A stretch of 64,000 nt of DNA from Incurvaria masculella. Lineage: Eukaryota > Arthropoda > Insecta > Lepidoptera > Incurvariidae. The notes below the pieces were generated by a model that was not told the origin of the DNA, ran no database searches, and was given only the letters and a program-made list of their open reading frames with translations. The stretch is taken from assembly GCA_946894095.1 (NCBI GenBank), contig OX335641.1:17068501-17132500 (forward strand), read 5' to 3'. A program made the translations under genes and the position numbers. Positions 1 through 11,404 of the stretch are shown one piece after another. The number at the start of each line of letters is the position of its first letter. Positions within the stretch are counted from its first letter, which is position 1.

Positions 1-287
1 GGTAGGTACGATTGAAGATATAGTACAGATATAGGCCCCGGTAACTAGAAGCTGAAGTTCACCTGACACCTAAGACTATTTTTGGGCCACACGCCCTGAA
101 GGCAAAGTCCGCTAAAAAGTCCACTTTCGAGCGTTAGCGTTATGAGATACAATAAAATTTGGCACAATTTTGTTTGATTCCGTCGTTGTTTCATAGCGCT
201 AACGCTCGAAAGTGGAGTTACGCTTCTGGAGGTCCATATTTCATTTTTTTTTTGCCGTTAAATGCAAATGATAAATGGCTACCAGAC
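1..287. repeat. Gene-free left edge with a 95-bp fold-back repeat (121-215)
   Basis: No coding signal is seen here. Positions 121-145 and 191-215 form an inverted repeat of 25 bases with one mismatch (arm begins CCACTTTCGAGCGTTAGCG), enclosing about 45 bases. The trinucleotide AGT flanks both sides, so a small palindromic MITE is likely. I do not recognise the family. Confidence 0.65.
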
Positions 288-1889
288 CTTAGATGAAAAA
301 GAATGGATACGGTACCTCCATATTGACAACAATTCAATGGCGGTCCACATTTTTAAAAAACTCACACACCTATAATTTTACATGCATACCAAACTCTACT
401 ACGTAAAGGGTAACAGAGCAGGACCAAGCTATACGGAAATGTATCATGCGATAAAGTGACAAATAGTTAGATTTATCTTATCGCGGAAAAATAGAATGAG
501 ACAAAATTTCTGTGAAACTGAATGATTTAAAGCATGAAAAAGAGGGAAGGTGACATTTGCGACGACTGGTCATAGAAATAGTGCAGAAGTCAACCTAATC
601 CATCATGACACATCAACGATGCGCGCATGCTCTACCCTTCGACCAGAATGGCGCGTCAAAACTGAATGATAAAGCAGGCAGGGTTGGCAAAACTGCACAC
701 AAAAAATTTCCATTCAGTCAAAATGATTAGAGCCAGTATTATCATTATTGTTAAGTTAAAAAGGCATTGAATAATATTTTTAAATATGATAACATGCTGC
801 AAATATTTTTTTTGTAGACACACATTGTTTTTGTATGAAGTTAATGGTCCGAGCTATCATTGATTTCACCAGATATATTCGGGCAGGTTTGATTGAGGTT
901 GAAAACGCATTGAATAATCTTTTCGGCAGTTTGCAAGCAGGAAAATGGAAAACATATTTATGGAATAGTTCTTCAAACCATGCCTAAATTAATCATTTTC
1001 CAATACAAATATGTTTTCTTCGACAATATTTAGGATAAATTAAGATTCCAAGTCGAATATACATAATTCCTTTTATTGTTTTATTAACTAGAGATTTGGT
1101 TCACTCCACCTTAAATTTACAAAATATATTTTCTATTTATTTTTTATTTCAACTTAACTTAATTTGAACATATATATGGCTTTTAAAAGTAATTAAAATG
1201 ATATTGATACTAATAAAATGGATTGATACGCGGAACACTGATTTTGCAAAATTGAGATTTCGTCTTCCCTTCGCCGTTATATGAAAACCAGGTGAAGAAC
1301 TAATTATACTCCGTTCCCTGGAAAGCCAGTCGTCTTTATAGGAAAATCCATAAATGCCTCCGATTTCGTTCTTGTGGAAATCTGAAATAATAAACATTTT
1401 TGAAATTCTTATCACGTGTCACCTAATATGTGATTAACTAAACCCAAAATAAAACTAAAAACATATTTTTTTAGACTATTGCTTTGTGAGAGCCCTACAT
1501 AGTTGTTTTAAAATAAAGTTTACTTATAATTAATACTTAAATGACAATCGAAATGAAAATTATTAGCACTAACCTTTTATCTATCTTGTGCCAACCCTAT
1601 TTGCGCCTTTGCTGTACATGAAGCGTTGAGGTCAGCTGAAATAAAAATATACTGAATATACTTGCACTTATACGTGGAATGTGATTCCATTGCTCTTGTT
1701 GTCCTTTATGGTGTTATTTCCACATTTTTCAACAACACAAGACGGCATTTTGTTAATAATTTGAAATTTCGACCAACTGAATTTATGACTGACGTCTGAC
1801 ACCGACTGAGAGCATATGAGCTGACTGAGCGTACTTTTGACGGACCGTAAAATTTTTTTAGTCCCCTATCCATTCCTTTTTCATCTAAG
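288..1889 (-). mobile_element. P-like (THAP) DNA transposon, degraded 1.6-kb copy 1
   Basis: The left end at 288 begins CTTAGATGAAAAAGAATGG. The right end at 1861-1889 is its inverse (reverse complement begins CTTAGATGAAAAAGGAATGG). Both ends match, in opposite orientation, the ends of the 5.1-kb element at 8652-13797. A THAP-type start exon lies just inside the right end on the minus strand. Homology to the longer copy is patchy (for example the stretch at 900-960 matches 13230-13280 inverted), so this is an internally rearranged or deleted member. The sequence AGACCT occurs at both edges (285-290 and 1891-1896), which could be what is left of a target duplication, but it is not clean. No full transposase frame remains. 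Confidence 0.7.
1674..1748 (-). pseudogene. THAP zinc-finger start exon of P-like element 1
   Basis: Read on the minus strand from ATG at 1748, 25 codons are open and end at a GTATAAGT splice donor (1673-1672). The peptide shows the start of a THAP domain: Met-Pro-Ser-Cys, a second cysteine four residues after the first (C4 and C9 in CVVEKCGNN), and the G-I-T-F-H motif at residues 21-25. In THAP proteins these residues begin a C2CH zinc-binding, DNA-binding fold found in P-element transposases and in host proteins derived from them. A possible acceptor (TTTTATTTCAG) follows about 50 bases further on, but I cannot follow a convincing THAP continuation. Both cysteines are kept here, unlike in the copy at 8793. 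Confidence 0.65.
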
Positions 1890-2637
1890 TAGACCTAGCT
1901 TATGGAGTAAGCAGATAAAGATTGCTAGAATCACATCAAAATATTTCAATCGAATAATTTAGTAATATAATATTTAAATATGTTTATCATTTCGTTGTGA
2001 GTTTAGAAAATTAGCACAGCGTTTGGAGCAAGACGTTTGTAGAGATGTTTATATTGAGGCTAGTTTTTTTTTTAAACAAATTTTTATTTGCAATGCACGC
2101 AATTTTAATCCTTACTATATTGAGAATTACGAAGATATTAATTATTCGGAACTTTTTTCCTACTAGCGGCTCAAGTGAGTAGTTGTGGACGCATAATTGA
2201 GACAAACGTGTAAAAAGGGCTACTTTAAGCCCGAGCGTCTTATTCGACGTTCAGCATCTTCAGGATATCAAAAACACGTCCATCGAGGATATTGTAGACA
2301 ACAAACGACATCTATCGTTACACTTACCAACCAACTGTATTTTAACCGACTTCACTTCAAAAAAGGAGGAGGTTCTCAATTCGTCTGTATGTTTTTCAAA
2401 GATACTGTAGTTCTATGAACACCATATAAAACGATTATATTTTTTATATCAATATTCGAAAAGTATTTATTTTTATATTTCAGGCTTCCCGAAAGAAACG
2501 GTTTGATAAAATAAAGTATGATAAAATATACGAAGTACACTTCCCTGATATTATATTACTTGGTGCTTTCCTATGAACTTCCCTTGAACTTAGTGGAAAA
2601 CGCGAACAACTTTAATTATCGATGAACTGGATTCAGA
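1890..2637. other. Gene-free interval, old repeat debris
   Basis: AT-rich sequence with no credible exon. Around 2338-2400 there is a stretch (AACCGACTTCACTTC then a GGAGGAGG run) related to the arm of the fold-back element at 7187-7455, so it is an old repeat fragment. Confidence 0.5.
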
Positions 2638-2638
2638 G

Positions 2639-2990
2639 CCGGTAGTCTCAGTTCTCACCTAAATTGGCGTTTACGTAACTTCGAAGTTCCGTAAAAACGT
2701 CAAAGTCCATACAAGTTTTTACTAGATATTCTGTGGTTTACCTTCTTCAAGCTGTCAAATTCAAACTCGGACTTTCGATTTGTATCAAAACGCGCAATCG
2801 ACGTAAACGGCAACGTCGACGTATTTACGGCAACGTTGAGTAAGCTGTCAAATCAAACTCGGACTCGCAAATGTTAGTTCGCTTAACGCCCACTGCGCGC
2901 GCTCTTCAATTTCTCCATACATTTGAAAACGCCAGTCGATCGATTTGCCGTAACGCCTATTTAGGTGACAACTGGGACTTCGGGTACTGG
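2639..2990. repeat. MITE of about 350 bp with imperfect inverted ends
   Basis: The left end (GTTCTCACCTAAATTGGCGT near 2650) and the right end (reverse complement GTTGTCACCTAAATAGGCGT near 2965) are inverted matches. Inside, a segment containing AAGCTGTCAAAT and AACTCGGACT occurs twice (2748-2776 and 2840-2866), along with ACGGCAACG motifs. No target duplication could be fixed with confidence, and no reading frame is present. Confidence 0.55.
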
Positions 2991-3331
2991 ATAAGCGCCC
3001 CGCCGACAGTTATGGTAAGGCAATGCTCGGATTCCACGTAAACCGTAGGCCCCATTCTTACTTACTAGGTGGTGGTGGAACACTATTGCAAGTGTAAAAT
3101 TATTTTATTCTAAACATATTTCGTTAAGTAATAAATATTCGTAGGCTGATCACATTAGGCTTATTGTTTATTTGTGGTTCTTGGGTTCTTTGCCTTAAAT
3201 TATTCTTCCAAAAAATCTAGTTATTTTAGCATTTAGAACCTAAGAACCTAAAATATCCGCGAAGTTGCTTTGCAGGTTCATTTCACTGAGCAAATCGAAT
3301 CAGCGATATGTAATTTGTGCTGTAACTGTTT

Positions 3332-3339
3332 TATCGATA
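3332..3339 (+). promoter_or_regulatory. TATCGATA palindrome just upstream of an ATG
   Basis: TATCGATA lies four bases before the ATG at 3344. In Drosophila this octamer is the DRE, bound by DREF at promoters of growth genes. The match is exact, but whether it works that way in this species is inference. Its position inside what would be the 5' UTR fits a short-leader promoter. Confidence 0.35.
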
Positions 3340-3343
3340 AAAA

Positions 3344-3427
3344 ATGTCACTAAAGGCCAATTCGTTGCCGTGTGGAGTTCGTCTGACTAAACTGCTCAAG
3401 GCTGACCGCAATGTGCTCGTTGGACAG
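3344..3427 (+). CDS. Candidate first coding exon, unknown gene
   Basis: ATG at 3344 opens 28 codons ending in Gly-Gln exactly at a CAG|GTAATT donor (3427/3428). The peptide (MSLKANSLPCGVRLTKLLKA and eight more residues) is ordinary globular-type sequence, unlike the Arg-rich, simple-sequence translation that follows if the donor is read through to the stop at 3553. A TATCGATA box sits directly upstream. I do not recognise the protein and found no matching downstream exon in the window, so it could be the start of a gene with very long introns or a stranded fragment. Confidence 0.4.
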
Positions 3428-3699
3428 GTAATTTCGCAGATAGACAAATACAGGCGTAAAACCAAATACACGGGCAGGCGCGGCCGGCGGCGGCGGCGGG
3501 CGCACGACGCGACGGGGCCTTCTGTGTCGACGAGTGCTCTGACACGACCGTGACATCGGCTAAATACGGTTCGTCATGTCTTCTCCAGATACTCGAAGGG
3601 GCCTTTATAAGCGTTGTAGATCTCCTACATTAAAATACTTCATTTAACCACATATAGTGGACACATTACTGTGTATTTAAGCGTATTTCATCACGAATG

Positions 3700-3965
3700 C
3701 GAACTACTCCATGGCTCGGAATCCATTTAAAAATGTAGGTCCTCTTTCCCTACAAGGTGGTTGGGTGTAAGCCTACCCAGGTTGGTGATGTCGCATTGGA
3801 TGAAAATATGGCCGAGGCTGCAATAAAAATTGTCCGTATTTTCCATCCAGTTCAATGTAGCCGTGCTCATAAAAGAAAGTTCCTGGAATGGCACGTAATT
3901 CCTCCGGGAATGTGGTGTATTGGGCTAATATCATAACTGTAGGCTTTAATCAATGCCTCCTACTA
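3700..3965 (+). repeat. SINE body, + orientation
   Basis: This is a copy of the window's most abundant SINE body. Landmarks in order are CTCGGAATCCAT, a GTAGGTCCTC segment, GCATTGGATGAA, the line CCATCCAGTTCAATGTAGCC, and the terminal GTGGTGTATTGGGCTAATAT. A second copy lies inverted at 4535-4740, so the two could fold on each other. No tRNA-like head is visible on this copy. Confidence 0.6.
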
Positions 3966-4534
3966 ACACAGTAGGAGAGGAGGAGGGACTGTAGGAGAAT
4001 TCCAAATTATTGGTATACAGCAGGAGAAAAAAAAAATTCGAACCCGGAGAAGGTTCTTGTCGGTAGGCTAGAGGTAATCGTATAATTCTACGCCTAGTTT
4101 TAGTTACCTCCAGATGATAAGTTATCAGCAAATCACGTGTAGTTCAATAGCGTGGAGTTCACCATTTCTTGTTGGTAGTAATTTTAAAATAAAAACATAC
4201 CCGTCAATATTTATCGTCTAAAGAAGAAATACAATCTAACTAAATATAATAACCGTAACCAAAATACTGATGATACACTCCAGCATTCCCTACCACCACG
4301 AAACAGGAATTTTCAGTTACAGTGTAATGAAATGATAATATTTTTTATATCAAAATCCTCGTGTTCAATCAATCAATCATCAATCCTCAGGACAGAAACC
4401 TAGAGTTTTTAGGAAATTCAAACCTTCCTGGACCCGACCGCACCCTGTGTATATTACCCTCGACGATCTAATGCCGAGACGTCGCTTCCTGTGAAGCGTG
4501 ATCGACGCTCAAAACCAAACTGGGCATTGATGGC
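3966..4534. other. Gene-free interval between inverted SINE copies
   Basis: At 3955-4024 there is a segment (AGGAGAATTCCAAATTATTG, TATACAGCAGG) that recurs at 5407-5446, directly before a tRNA-like SINE head. The remainder to 4534 is unrecognised, AT-rich sequence. Confidence 0.45.
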
Positions 4535-4740
4535 TTTTATCAATACTGTCATGATATTAGCCCAACACACTACATGACAACTAGGTGCCATGCTAGGACC
4601 TTCCTTATATTGCACGGCTACATTGAAATAGATGGAAAATATTAATTTGCCATTCGAACATTGTTCCTTCAATGCGATGGTACCAACCCGGGAGAGATTA
4701 ATCTGACTAAAAGTGAGGAAAGGGAACCATATGGTTAGTG
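4535..4740 (-). repeat. SINE body, - orientation
   Basis: Inverse of the copy at 3700-3965. It runs from ATATTAGCCCAACACACTAC through GCACGGCTACATTGAA to CCTTCAATGCGATGGTACCA. Divergence from the other copies is moderate, so this is an older insertion. Confidence 0.6.
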
Positions 4741-5379
4741 TGTGATACTAACAATTGATTCCCAATTCTACACATTAAAAACCATACAAAAATTGCCACT
4801 GCTGATAAAACATATAAACATTTTAGTTTTACAAGTTTTATTTATGACCGGCTATTCTTCCCACGACACTTCGCACTTCCGGAACTGCTCCTACCATCCG
4901 ATCCTCATAGATACGATGAATGCCTGAGAGGAACACAAGATGGGGCGGACAGCGCCAAAACACCCGATATTCAATCATCATCTATTCAACATTGTACAAA
5001 CGCCATCACCCTGACCGCCAAACATTGGACTGTAGACTCCCTAGATTTGTATTAATATTTTTACTTGAGTTTGTTGCAGATACAATACAGATCAGATTGA
5101 TAACATACTCTTCTAGCCTGAAAGTTTTAATTTTGAGGTGTAGCAATATAAAAACTCAATCGCAAGTTGAGTGGTTCGCTATTAGAATAGATTTGTGTTT
5201 GCTACGCAATGGTTTCGTAGCACTGCTACGATTCGAAGCGACACTGCAGCTGCTACGAAATATGTAACTAACAAAATAATTAATATTTACATACTATTTC
5301 GTACTAAGCATGTACGTCGCTTATTCCAAGGAATGTAACATGTATGTATATATAATCGACCGCGAAGCAAGGACACTGT

Positions 5380-5525
5380 GTAGTAGGAGGCATTGATTAC
5401 GGGAAGAGAGACTGTAGGAGAATTCCAAATTATGGGTATACAGCAGGTGGCGAAATTGGTTAGACGCAATACCCGCGAATGGTATGTTTGCTGGTTCGGG
5501 TCCAGCCTTGCAGTATATTCGTAAA
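5380..5525 (+). repeat. tRNA-derived SINE head
   Basis: At 5447-5468 the sequence TGGCGAAATTGGTTAGACGC fits an RNA polymerase III box A, and GGTTCGGGTCC at 5493-5503 fits box B, spaced as in a tRNA. The rest does not form a clean cloverleaf, so this is a tRNA-derived SINE rather than a tRNA gene. The preceding segment is shared with 3990-4024. Confidence 0.55.
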
Positions 5526-6162
5526 GTAGTTATTTTTACAGGGATCTTTCTTTAATTAATGTGTTCTTGTTTCACGGTCGATTATACATACAAAATAATG
5601 ATTATGAGGAAAGACGTATTTACGTCAACGTTGATGTTTTTGAATTGCAAAGTTTTATTTTTAATCAGGAATTTCATAAATTCAACTAATATAATAAGAA
5701 TGTAGAATATACACATTGATTCGAGGAAATTCTAAAAATAACTACAACAAGTAATATTCAAGGCTCGACATGATCAATCAAGCAAACTCGCGTGCAGTGC
5801 ATCTTTTAATCCCGCTACCAACTTCCTACTTCCGACAGTACCTCCGCCCGTAATCAATGTATTCCACTAACACAGTGCCTATTTCATATTCAACATATGT
5901 ATTTCATATTCCTCATACCTATTTCCAGTTATTTTTATTTATAGCGATAGGATCTGGTCAACAGGATTTCAAATTTTCTTTGTTAAAATTAAAATTCGTG
6001 TATGGTGAAGAAATAACAGGAGAACGAATGGAACTAAAAAAATGGCCTTATCACAATTGTGCCGCGGGGGGCGTGTCATCTTGACAGAACCTGCGGCCAT
6101 TTTGGTCTTACGTCGCTAGCTGTCGCGGGCGAGTTTGACGCAAGATCGAATTGTAATTGAAT
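5526..6162. other. Gene-free interval
   Basis: AT-rich, unrecognised sequence. Open frames here are short and lack splice context. The GC content rises just before the THAP-like ATG at 6163. Confidence 0.4.
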
Positions 6163-6239
6163 ATGCCGTCGTGCATTGTAAAATAATGCATAAACAACTC
6201 GACGAGACATACAAAACATTTAGGAATATCATATTACAT
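6163..6239 (+). pseudogene. Broken THAP start exon, second lineage
   Basis: ATG at 6163 is followed by MPSCIVK, a TAA stop, then Cys-Ile-Asn-Asn, a basic stretch, and G-I-S-Y-Y before a strong GTAAGT donor at 6240. The layout matches the start of a THAP zinc finger: Met-Pro-Ser-Cys, a cysteine four residues on, an Asn pair, then Gly-Ile-Ser and an aromatic-His pair that has here become Tyr-Tyr. The in-frame stop and the lost histidine show that it is dead. The sequence differs clearly from the THAP exons at 1674 and 8793, so it came from a different transposon or THAP gene. Confidence 0.55.
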
Positions 6240-6912
6240 GTAAGTATACGCTAAATATTCGAAATAGTGGATATTTCACTTGAAAACATTTCTATGGGGA
6301 TGGTGTTATGCCATCAATCAACACGAACTCAAAATAATCTCAATTCGCTACCTATTTTCATTTCTTTGCAGAAATCCTTTATTTATCCAGAAATAGATAA
6401 TATATAGCATGCAATTGGTATGTCGGTCTGTCTATTGAAATGTCTACTGCTGGATTTATGCCTACCCATAGAAATACTTCTTAAATTATATTTTATGTTA
6501 TTTGCATGAACCAACCTAAAATAAAACTCTTTCTTGAATATACATAAGTCTGAATATGCGCGATAAAATTTTGACCTAATTTTTTTTTTTTTCAAAATAG
6601 TTGTACCTTATATTGATAATATACTGAGTCTAGCATTATGAAATGATATTTGACAAATATTTAAAAGATAATTGCGTATTTGTAGCTAACAGTGCCAACT
6701 TATTTTGGTAAACATTTTGAAAAAATTGGCTTCCATCATTGAGACAAAAACTAAATAAAATCACGCTTATGAAAAGCCATTGAGGACTTGAGTGGGCTCT
6801 GCTTGGAGAACTGAAATAACGCAAGTCTATACGATAATTACGTAAAGTTCAAGGTCAAGATAATTACGTAAAGTTGGTACCTGAAAGGAGTGCGCCTGCA
6901 CCGGAATCACTA
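6240..6912. other. Gene-free interval after the THAP remnant
   Basis: No further exon of the THAP remnant could be recognised. AT-rich DNA; the short direct repeat GATAATTACGTAAAGTT occurs at 6833 and 6860. Confidence 0.4.
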
Positions 6913-7178
6913 ACCAGAGGGTTGGGTTCATGCACCACTTTATTTCTCTTTCTGAGAATCTGATATCCATTTCGTGACGAATTCCATGGTTCGAAATCGA
7001 CATGGGTCGTAAAACTGTAAGTCTCCTTCGCCTGCTAGGGCTTAAGCGCGCCCGGATTGGTCTACCCCGTTGGGCTGCACCCCTGAAGTCATTGATTGCA
7101 ATGAGGCTTTTTAAAAGTGGAAATGGAAGGCGTTATTTGACAGGATTCCTTCAGTGCTCCGAGTAAATTACTGTAGAA
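6913..7178 (+). repeat. SINE copy identical (inverted) to 16375-16640
   Basis: By direct reading all 266 bases match the reverse complement of 16375-16640 with no difference seen. The sequence starts inside a tRNA-like head (CCAGAGGGTTGGGTTCATGC) and runs into a SINE body (CCATGGTTCGAAATCGACAT, TCATTGATTGCAATGAGGC). The head proper is missing or replaced here, whereas the partner has the full box A region. Confidence 0.75.
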
Positions 7179-7186
7179 AAAATTTA

Positions 7187-7455
7187 ACAAAAAAAATAAC
7201 CGACTTCAAAGAAAAAGCACTAAAAAGTAAAAAATAATGTTCATTTTTGTAGTTACGATTTCTGTTATTTTTTGAGTCGGCGTCAGCCGGGCACGCGCTG
7301 CGCCAATCAAGAGAACCTAACCTAACCTAACCTAACCTAACCTAACCTTGGCTGACACCGACTCAAAAAATAACAGAAATCGTAACTACAAAAATGAACA
7401 TTATTTTTTACTTTTTAGTGCTTTTTCTTTGAAGTCGGTTATTTTTTTTGTTATT
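7187..7455. repeat. Large palindrome enclosing a TTAGG-type array
   Basis: Two arms of about 100 bases (7187-7289 and 7350-7455) are near-perfect inverses and begin AATAACCGACTTCAAAG. The unpaired centre holds an array of AACCT units (7314-7348). Fold-back elements of this shape are typical non-autonomous DNA elements. Confidence 0.75.
7314..7348 (-). repeat. Short (TTAGG)n telomere-type array
   Basis: Six to seven tandem AACCT units, which read TTAGG on the minus strand, the ancestral insect telomere repeat. The array is interstitial, inside the loop of a palindrome, so it is not a chromosome end. Confidence 0.75.
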
Positions 7456-7664
7456 TTTTTTTATTTGTTAATTTTTAGTGAATCTTAAGTACACTTACTA
7501 ATTTGAACACGTCCTTTCCAATAAAAAAAGAATCACCGAAATCGGTTGGCGTTATATTGAGTTATTCGTCCATTTGTCGCGCACATCTTAATACAAATTT
7601 AAGACTTTTATGATTTTCTCATGAATTACACAAGGGTGTAACGGTTAAGTAGTAGGAAGAAAGG

Positions 7665-7805
7665 ATGGGACATTGTTCAAGTCAATACAATGATCAAACA
7701 CGTCACTTTGTGTGAAAAGTATGGAAAGAACTCTATGCGGATCACTAAAAGTGACGTGTTTGAACATTGATTAACTTGGCTGTCTCTTCGTGCAACCGGG
7801 GCTAA
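7665..7805. repeat. Palindromic MITE, family A copy 1
   Basis: The centre reads ATGATCAAACACGTCACTTT and then, inverted, AAAGTGACGTGTTTGAACAT. The right end is TCTTCGTGCAACCGGGGCTA. Two more copies are at 43672-43835 and 57654-57812. Confidence 0.65.
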
Positions 7806-8643
7806 GAAGTGTTGCTCTAATGAGCAATATTTTTGTTAATTTTTGCAACCAAATTATTTGTTGGTTATGGTTTGCATAACATCTTTCTAACTCATGTAGT
7901 TCAATGGGTTTGACGGCCGGATTCAGCCAGTATTTATTAGATATTCTTTGACTCAGCACTCGCTGAATACATCATTATATCACGAATGAAGAATGACGAT
8001 CGACCATCTGGTTTATTGAAAAATAATTCTTATCATTATCAATTTACCTACCAATTTGGGAGACTTCAAATTGGATTTTTCTCCGTTTTCATCACTGCGC
8101 TACAAATTTCTACGGCGATATAATGTTGTAAGTTGCGTAGCGTCATTTTTTGTGCGCTCGTTGTATGGACGTTATTTCTCCAGTAATTTCCTCACCTCCA
8201 TGGTATGGGTGTTGTGCTATATGTGGTATTTCCGTAGTCACATTTTTTTTATCGTCACATGACATAATGCGTGACTCTATGTATCAACGGACAGATGAGA
8301 CCAACATCTGTATCCATACAAAATGTACTGAAATTTGTTTTTTACTAAAAATAATCTAAACCGTCCATGAAGCTGCAAAATATTGTTCTGGAGTACTACC
8401 ATGGTAAATTAACTGGCCGGGTGAACAAACAAGTAAGTGAATAAATCTGACGTTTGCTGCATTTCTTACCATGCTAGCTATAAAACGACGTTTCATTCGG
8501 TCAAGTGAACTGAAATTCACCATTGAGCATAGTAAAATGCAACCAAATATCTGACATTTGGTTGACAATCACTCACTTGCTTTGACACACAGTGTATTTG
8601 CTCATTTACCAGAAAAAAAGGTATTTGTCTGGGTTTTTATTTA
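7806..8643. other. Gene-free interval
   Basis: AT-rich sequence with no recognisable coding exon or repeat family; short open frames only. Confidence 0.4.
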
Positions 8644-8792
8644 CCTCCTAACTTAGATGAAAAAGGAATGGATAGGGGACTAAACAAATTTTACGGTCCG
8701 TCAAAAGTAAGCTCAGTCAGCCGATATGCTCTCAGTCGGTGTCAGACGTCAGTGATGAATTCAGTTGGGCGAGATTTCAAAGTATCAACAAA

Positions 8793-8867
8793 ATGTCGTC
8801 TTGTGTTGTTGAAAAATATGGAAATAATGCCATAAAGGACAACAAGAGCAATGGAATCACATTCCAC
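8793..8867 (+). pseudogene. THAP zinc-finger start exon of P-like element 2
   Basis: ATG at 8793 opens 25 codons ending Thr-Phe-His at a GTATAAGT donor (8868). It is the same exon as 1674-1748, but the second zinc-binding cysteine has become tyrosine (CVVEKYGNN), which should break the zinc finger. The preceding 130 bases also match copy 1 and presumably hold the promoter. No later transposase exon is recognisable in the element. Confidence 0.6.
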
Positions 8868-9299
8868 GTATAAGTGCAAGCATATTCAGTATATTTTTAG
8901 TTTAGTTGACCTGAAACCTTTTATGTGTTGTAAAGGCGCAAACAGGGTTGGAACAAGCAAACTTAAACTGTCAGTTCGATTTTTATGTTTGTTTTCATTT
9001 CAGTATTATATATTGAACTAAATTTTATTTTAAAAACAAGTAGGGCTGCCAAAAAACAATAGTCTACGTACTGTTTATTATTTTTTATAATGTCGTTTAG
9101 GATGTTTGTATAATATGTCTTAGTTCTGAGGCTGTGATAAAAAGGTACATCCTTGAAAATGGTCAAAATTGTACATGTGACAGACAGCTCGTTTCCATAA
9201 AGATTAAAATTCTCACGTCGTTTCTTGGCTCAAATGTCCTTTTGTCATTGAATGAGTATTCATTCCTTCAACCTGCTACATTTAATCATAGACTCCATC

Positions 9300-11400
9300 T
9301 TCTTAGGGCTTGTAAACCTCCAGACCCCCCCTTAAAATGATCTCCTAGCCTACATTAGCTTATACATATCTAACCTAAGTTATGTACCTTATATTTCCCT
9401 TGGATACATCCTACATTAATTACCTATTTACCATGTATCCACTCGTCCCATTTGTTCTCCCCATTGGCTCGTGATCGTCCTATATGCTTTCATTATTTAC
9501 ATTACATTACCATTCGTCTAATATATTCCCATTTACTGTTTCCTGATTTGCTCACGTTAAATCTAGTTATTTGACTACATTACTTGCTTAGGTAACATGT
9601 ATTCTCCTGGATATTGTTGTCAAATCCTCATTTGGTGCTACGCCCTCCTCCTGTACCTAGCTGTCTGTCTCTTTCGGTTCTTCTAACCGGTTCCTTTCTC
9701 CCTATCCTAACCTGATACATAATCTCGCTCTCTCTCATACACGCGCTCTCACATACTAACACAAATCTGAATTGATTGGAATAGAGCATTTCAGCATGCC
9801 CAGAACTTCAAAAAAATTTTTACCCCATGGGGTAATGGTGACGCCCCTCACAGTCCAAGGTCCATCCATGGCACTGTTATCCCGCGTCCCCACATGATCG
9901 CCTTCCTGCCTTCAGGCTGTATATGCGACCTCTGCTTCAAAAAGCGGCGGCCAGCCATCCTGAAGATAGAGCCTCTGAACACCAAGGTTCAATTCCCGTG
10001 TAGGGAAATATGAGTTTATGTGGTTCATTATATACCAATTGGGGTATTGGATTTACAACATGACCACTATATATTTTGAGTGTCCACTGACAACGTCAAG
10101 TACGACACATTAGGTATCACAAGAATGTTCGTTTTGTCAGCCGATCAAACGGTGACGGAAAACTACGGCGGGTGACCATAGTTACGAATCTGTCTTGTAC
10201 CAGCCCACATGAATGTAGGACATACCTCAGACCCTCCCATCTGCCATTACTAATGCATGGACATAAGGGTAGTTTCGTGAACTGCTCCGGACGTACCAAA
10301 GCGTAGTCACTTTAAAGATTTTCGCGTCTAGTGACATTAGCCACACGCGTTGCCAAGCCTTTCCTGGACTCAGGGTAGGTCATGAGAGTGTCTCCACATT
10401 TTCACGGTTCCGGCACTTGGCAGATCGTGGTAAAGCCAATAAAGGCTTTCAGAAGAGCTGATAGAAACAGCAGTTCAAGATAAGCGGTTATCCGCAGTCA
10501 TGACAAACCCTCAAGGTTGTCGACTAATTTAAGCAGGGAAACAGGAAGTTGCCTGCGAAATGTACACTGAGGTCAATCCAAGATGGATATGCCTTCAGAT
10601 TTTGTATTTATTAAGATAGTCAACCTGGTCGCCGGTTGTCAAGCGAACCAGGGTATGGCCTCCGCCTTCCTCTCAAGCGAGGTAACATTTTAATATTGGA
10701 ACATGACTCCAAGGTCTAAATGCCAACAATTTAAAATACGGTGTCATAGTGTCATTTATGTTCAGAGAGATTTTTGGTATGTATTGTATTATCGTAGTGT
10801 AGTTTTGTGCGATAATGCCAATACTATATTTTCCTTTCAAGGTTCTCTAGAGTTTGACTGAGTATGAAAGTCTTAATGGGTTCCGGCTCCTTTCAGTATA
10901 AAGGGGTACCGCCCAATCTAACTTGAGGCTCAAATTCAGGATCCGCAGCTTCTCGGAATGTTCGTTAGTGATGCTACATTTACGTTTAAGGTACAATCAA
11001 TCTGGCATGGAACCTCATAGAGATCCCAGACCCGACCGAATGTCCCGTAATGCCTCGTTTTCTGGCTGCACTGCAAACAAAAATCCACATAGCGTGCACA
11101 AATATGTGGATTAGACATGCTTCCCACAACTCAACATCCATCGCCTTAACATTTCTGTGAAGAAATATCGTTTTATTCTTTTGTAGCTAGCTAGATAGAT
11201 TTTATCTAGAAAAAGCGAACCGGTGTACGTGACTGTTCCGTCGCCCCCACTATAGACTCCAGGTCCTACTATTCAACACTGATCCTAGGAATTTAATATC
11301 TTTCTGGTTCAGCGTGCGCTGACGCACTCCCTCATTTCACTCACACCCAAACACTCCTAAGCCCTTCCTAAATATAGTCCATATAAATCAAAGACAGAAA
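9300..11400. other. Unidentified filler inside P-like element 2
   Basis: More GC-rich and lower in A-runs than its surroundings. Seen here: a palindrome ACCCCATGGGGT at 9822, and a box-B-like segment AAGGTTCAATTCCCG at 9982. I recognise no reverse transcriptase, transposase or host exon. It could be the 3' part of a retroelement. Confidence 0.35.
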
Positions 11401-11404
11401 CCCA

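Noticed and set aside
5447..5520. A functional tRNA gene
   Set aside because: Boxes A and B are present, but the acceptor and anticodon stems do not pair and the segment belongs to a SINE.
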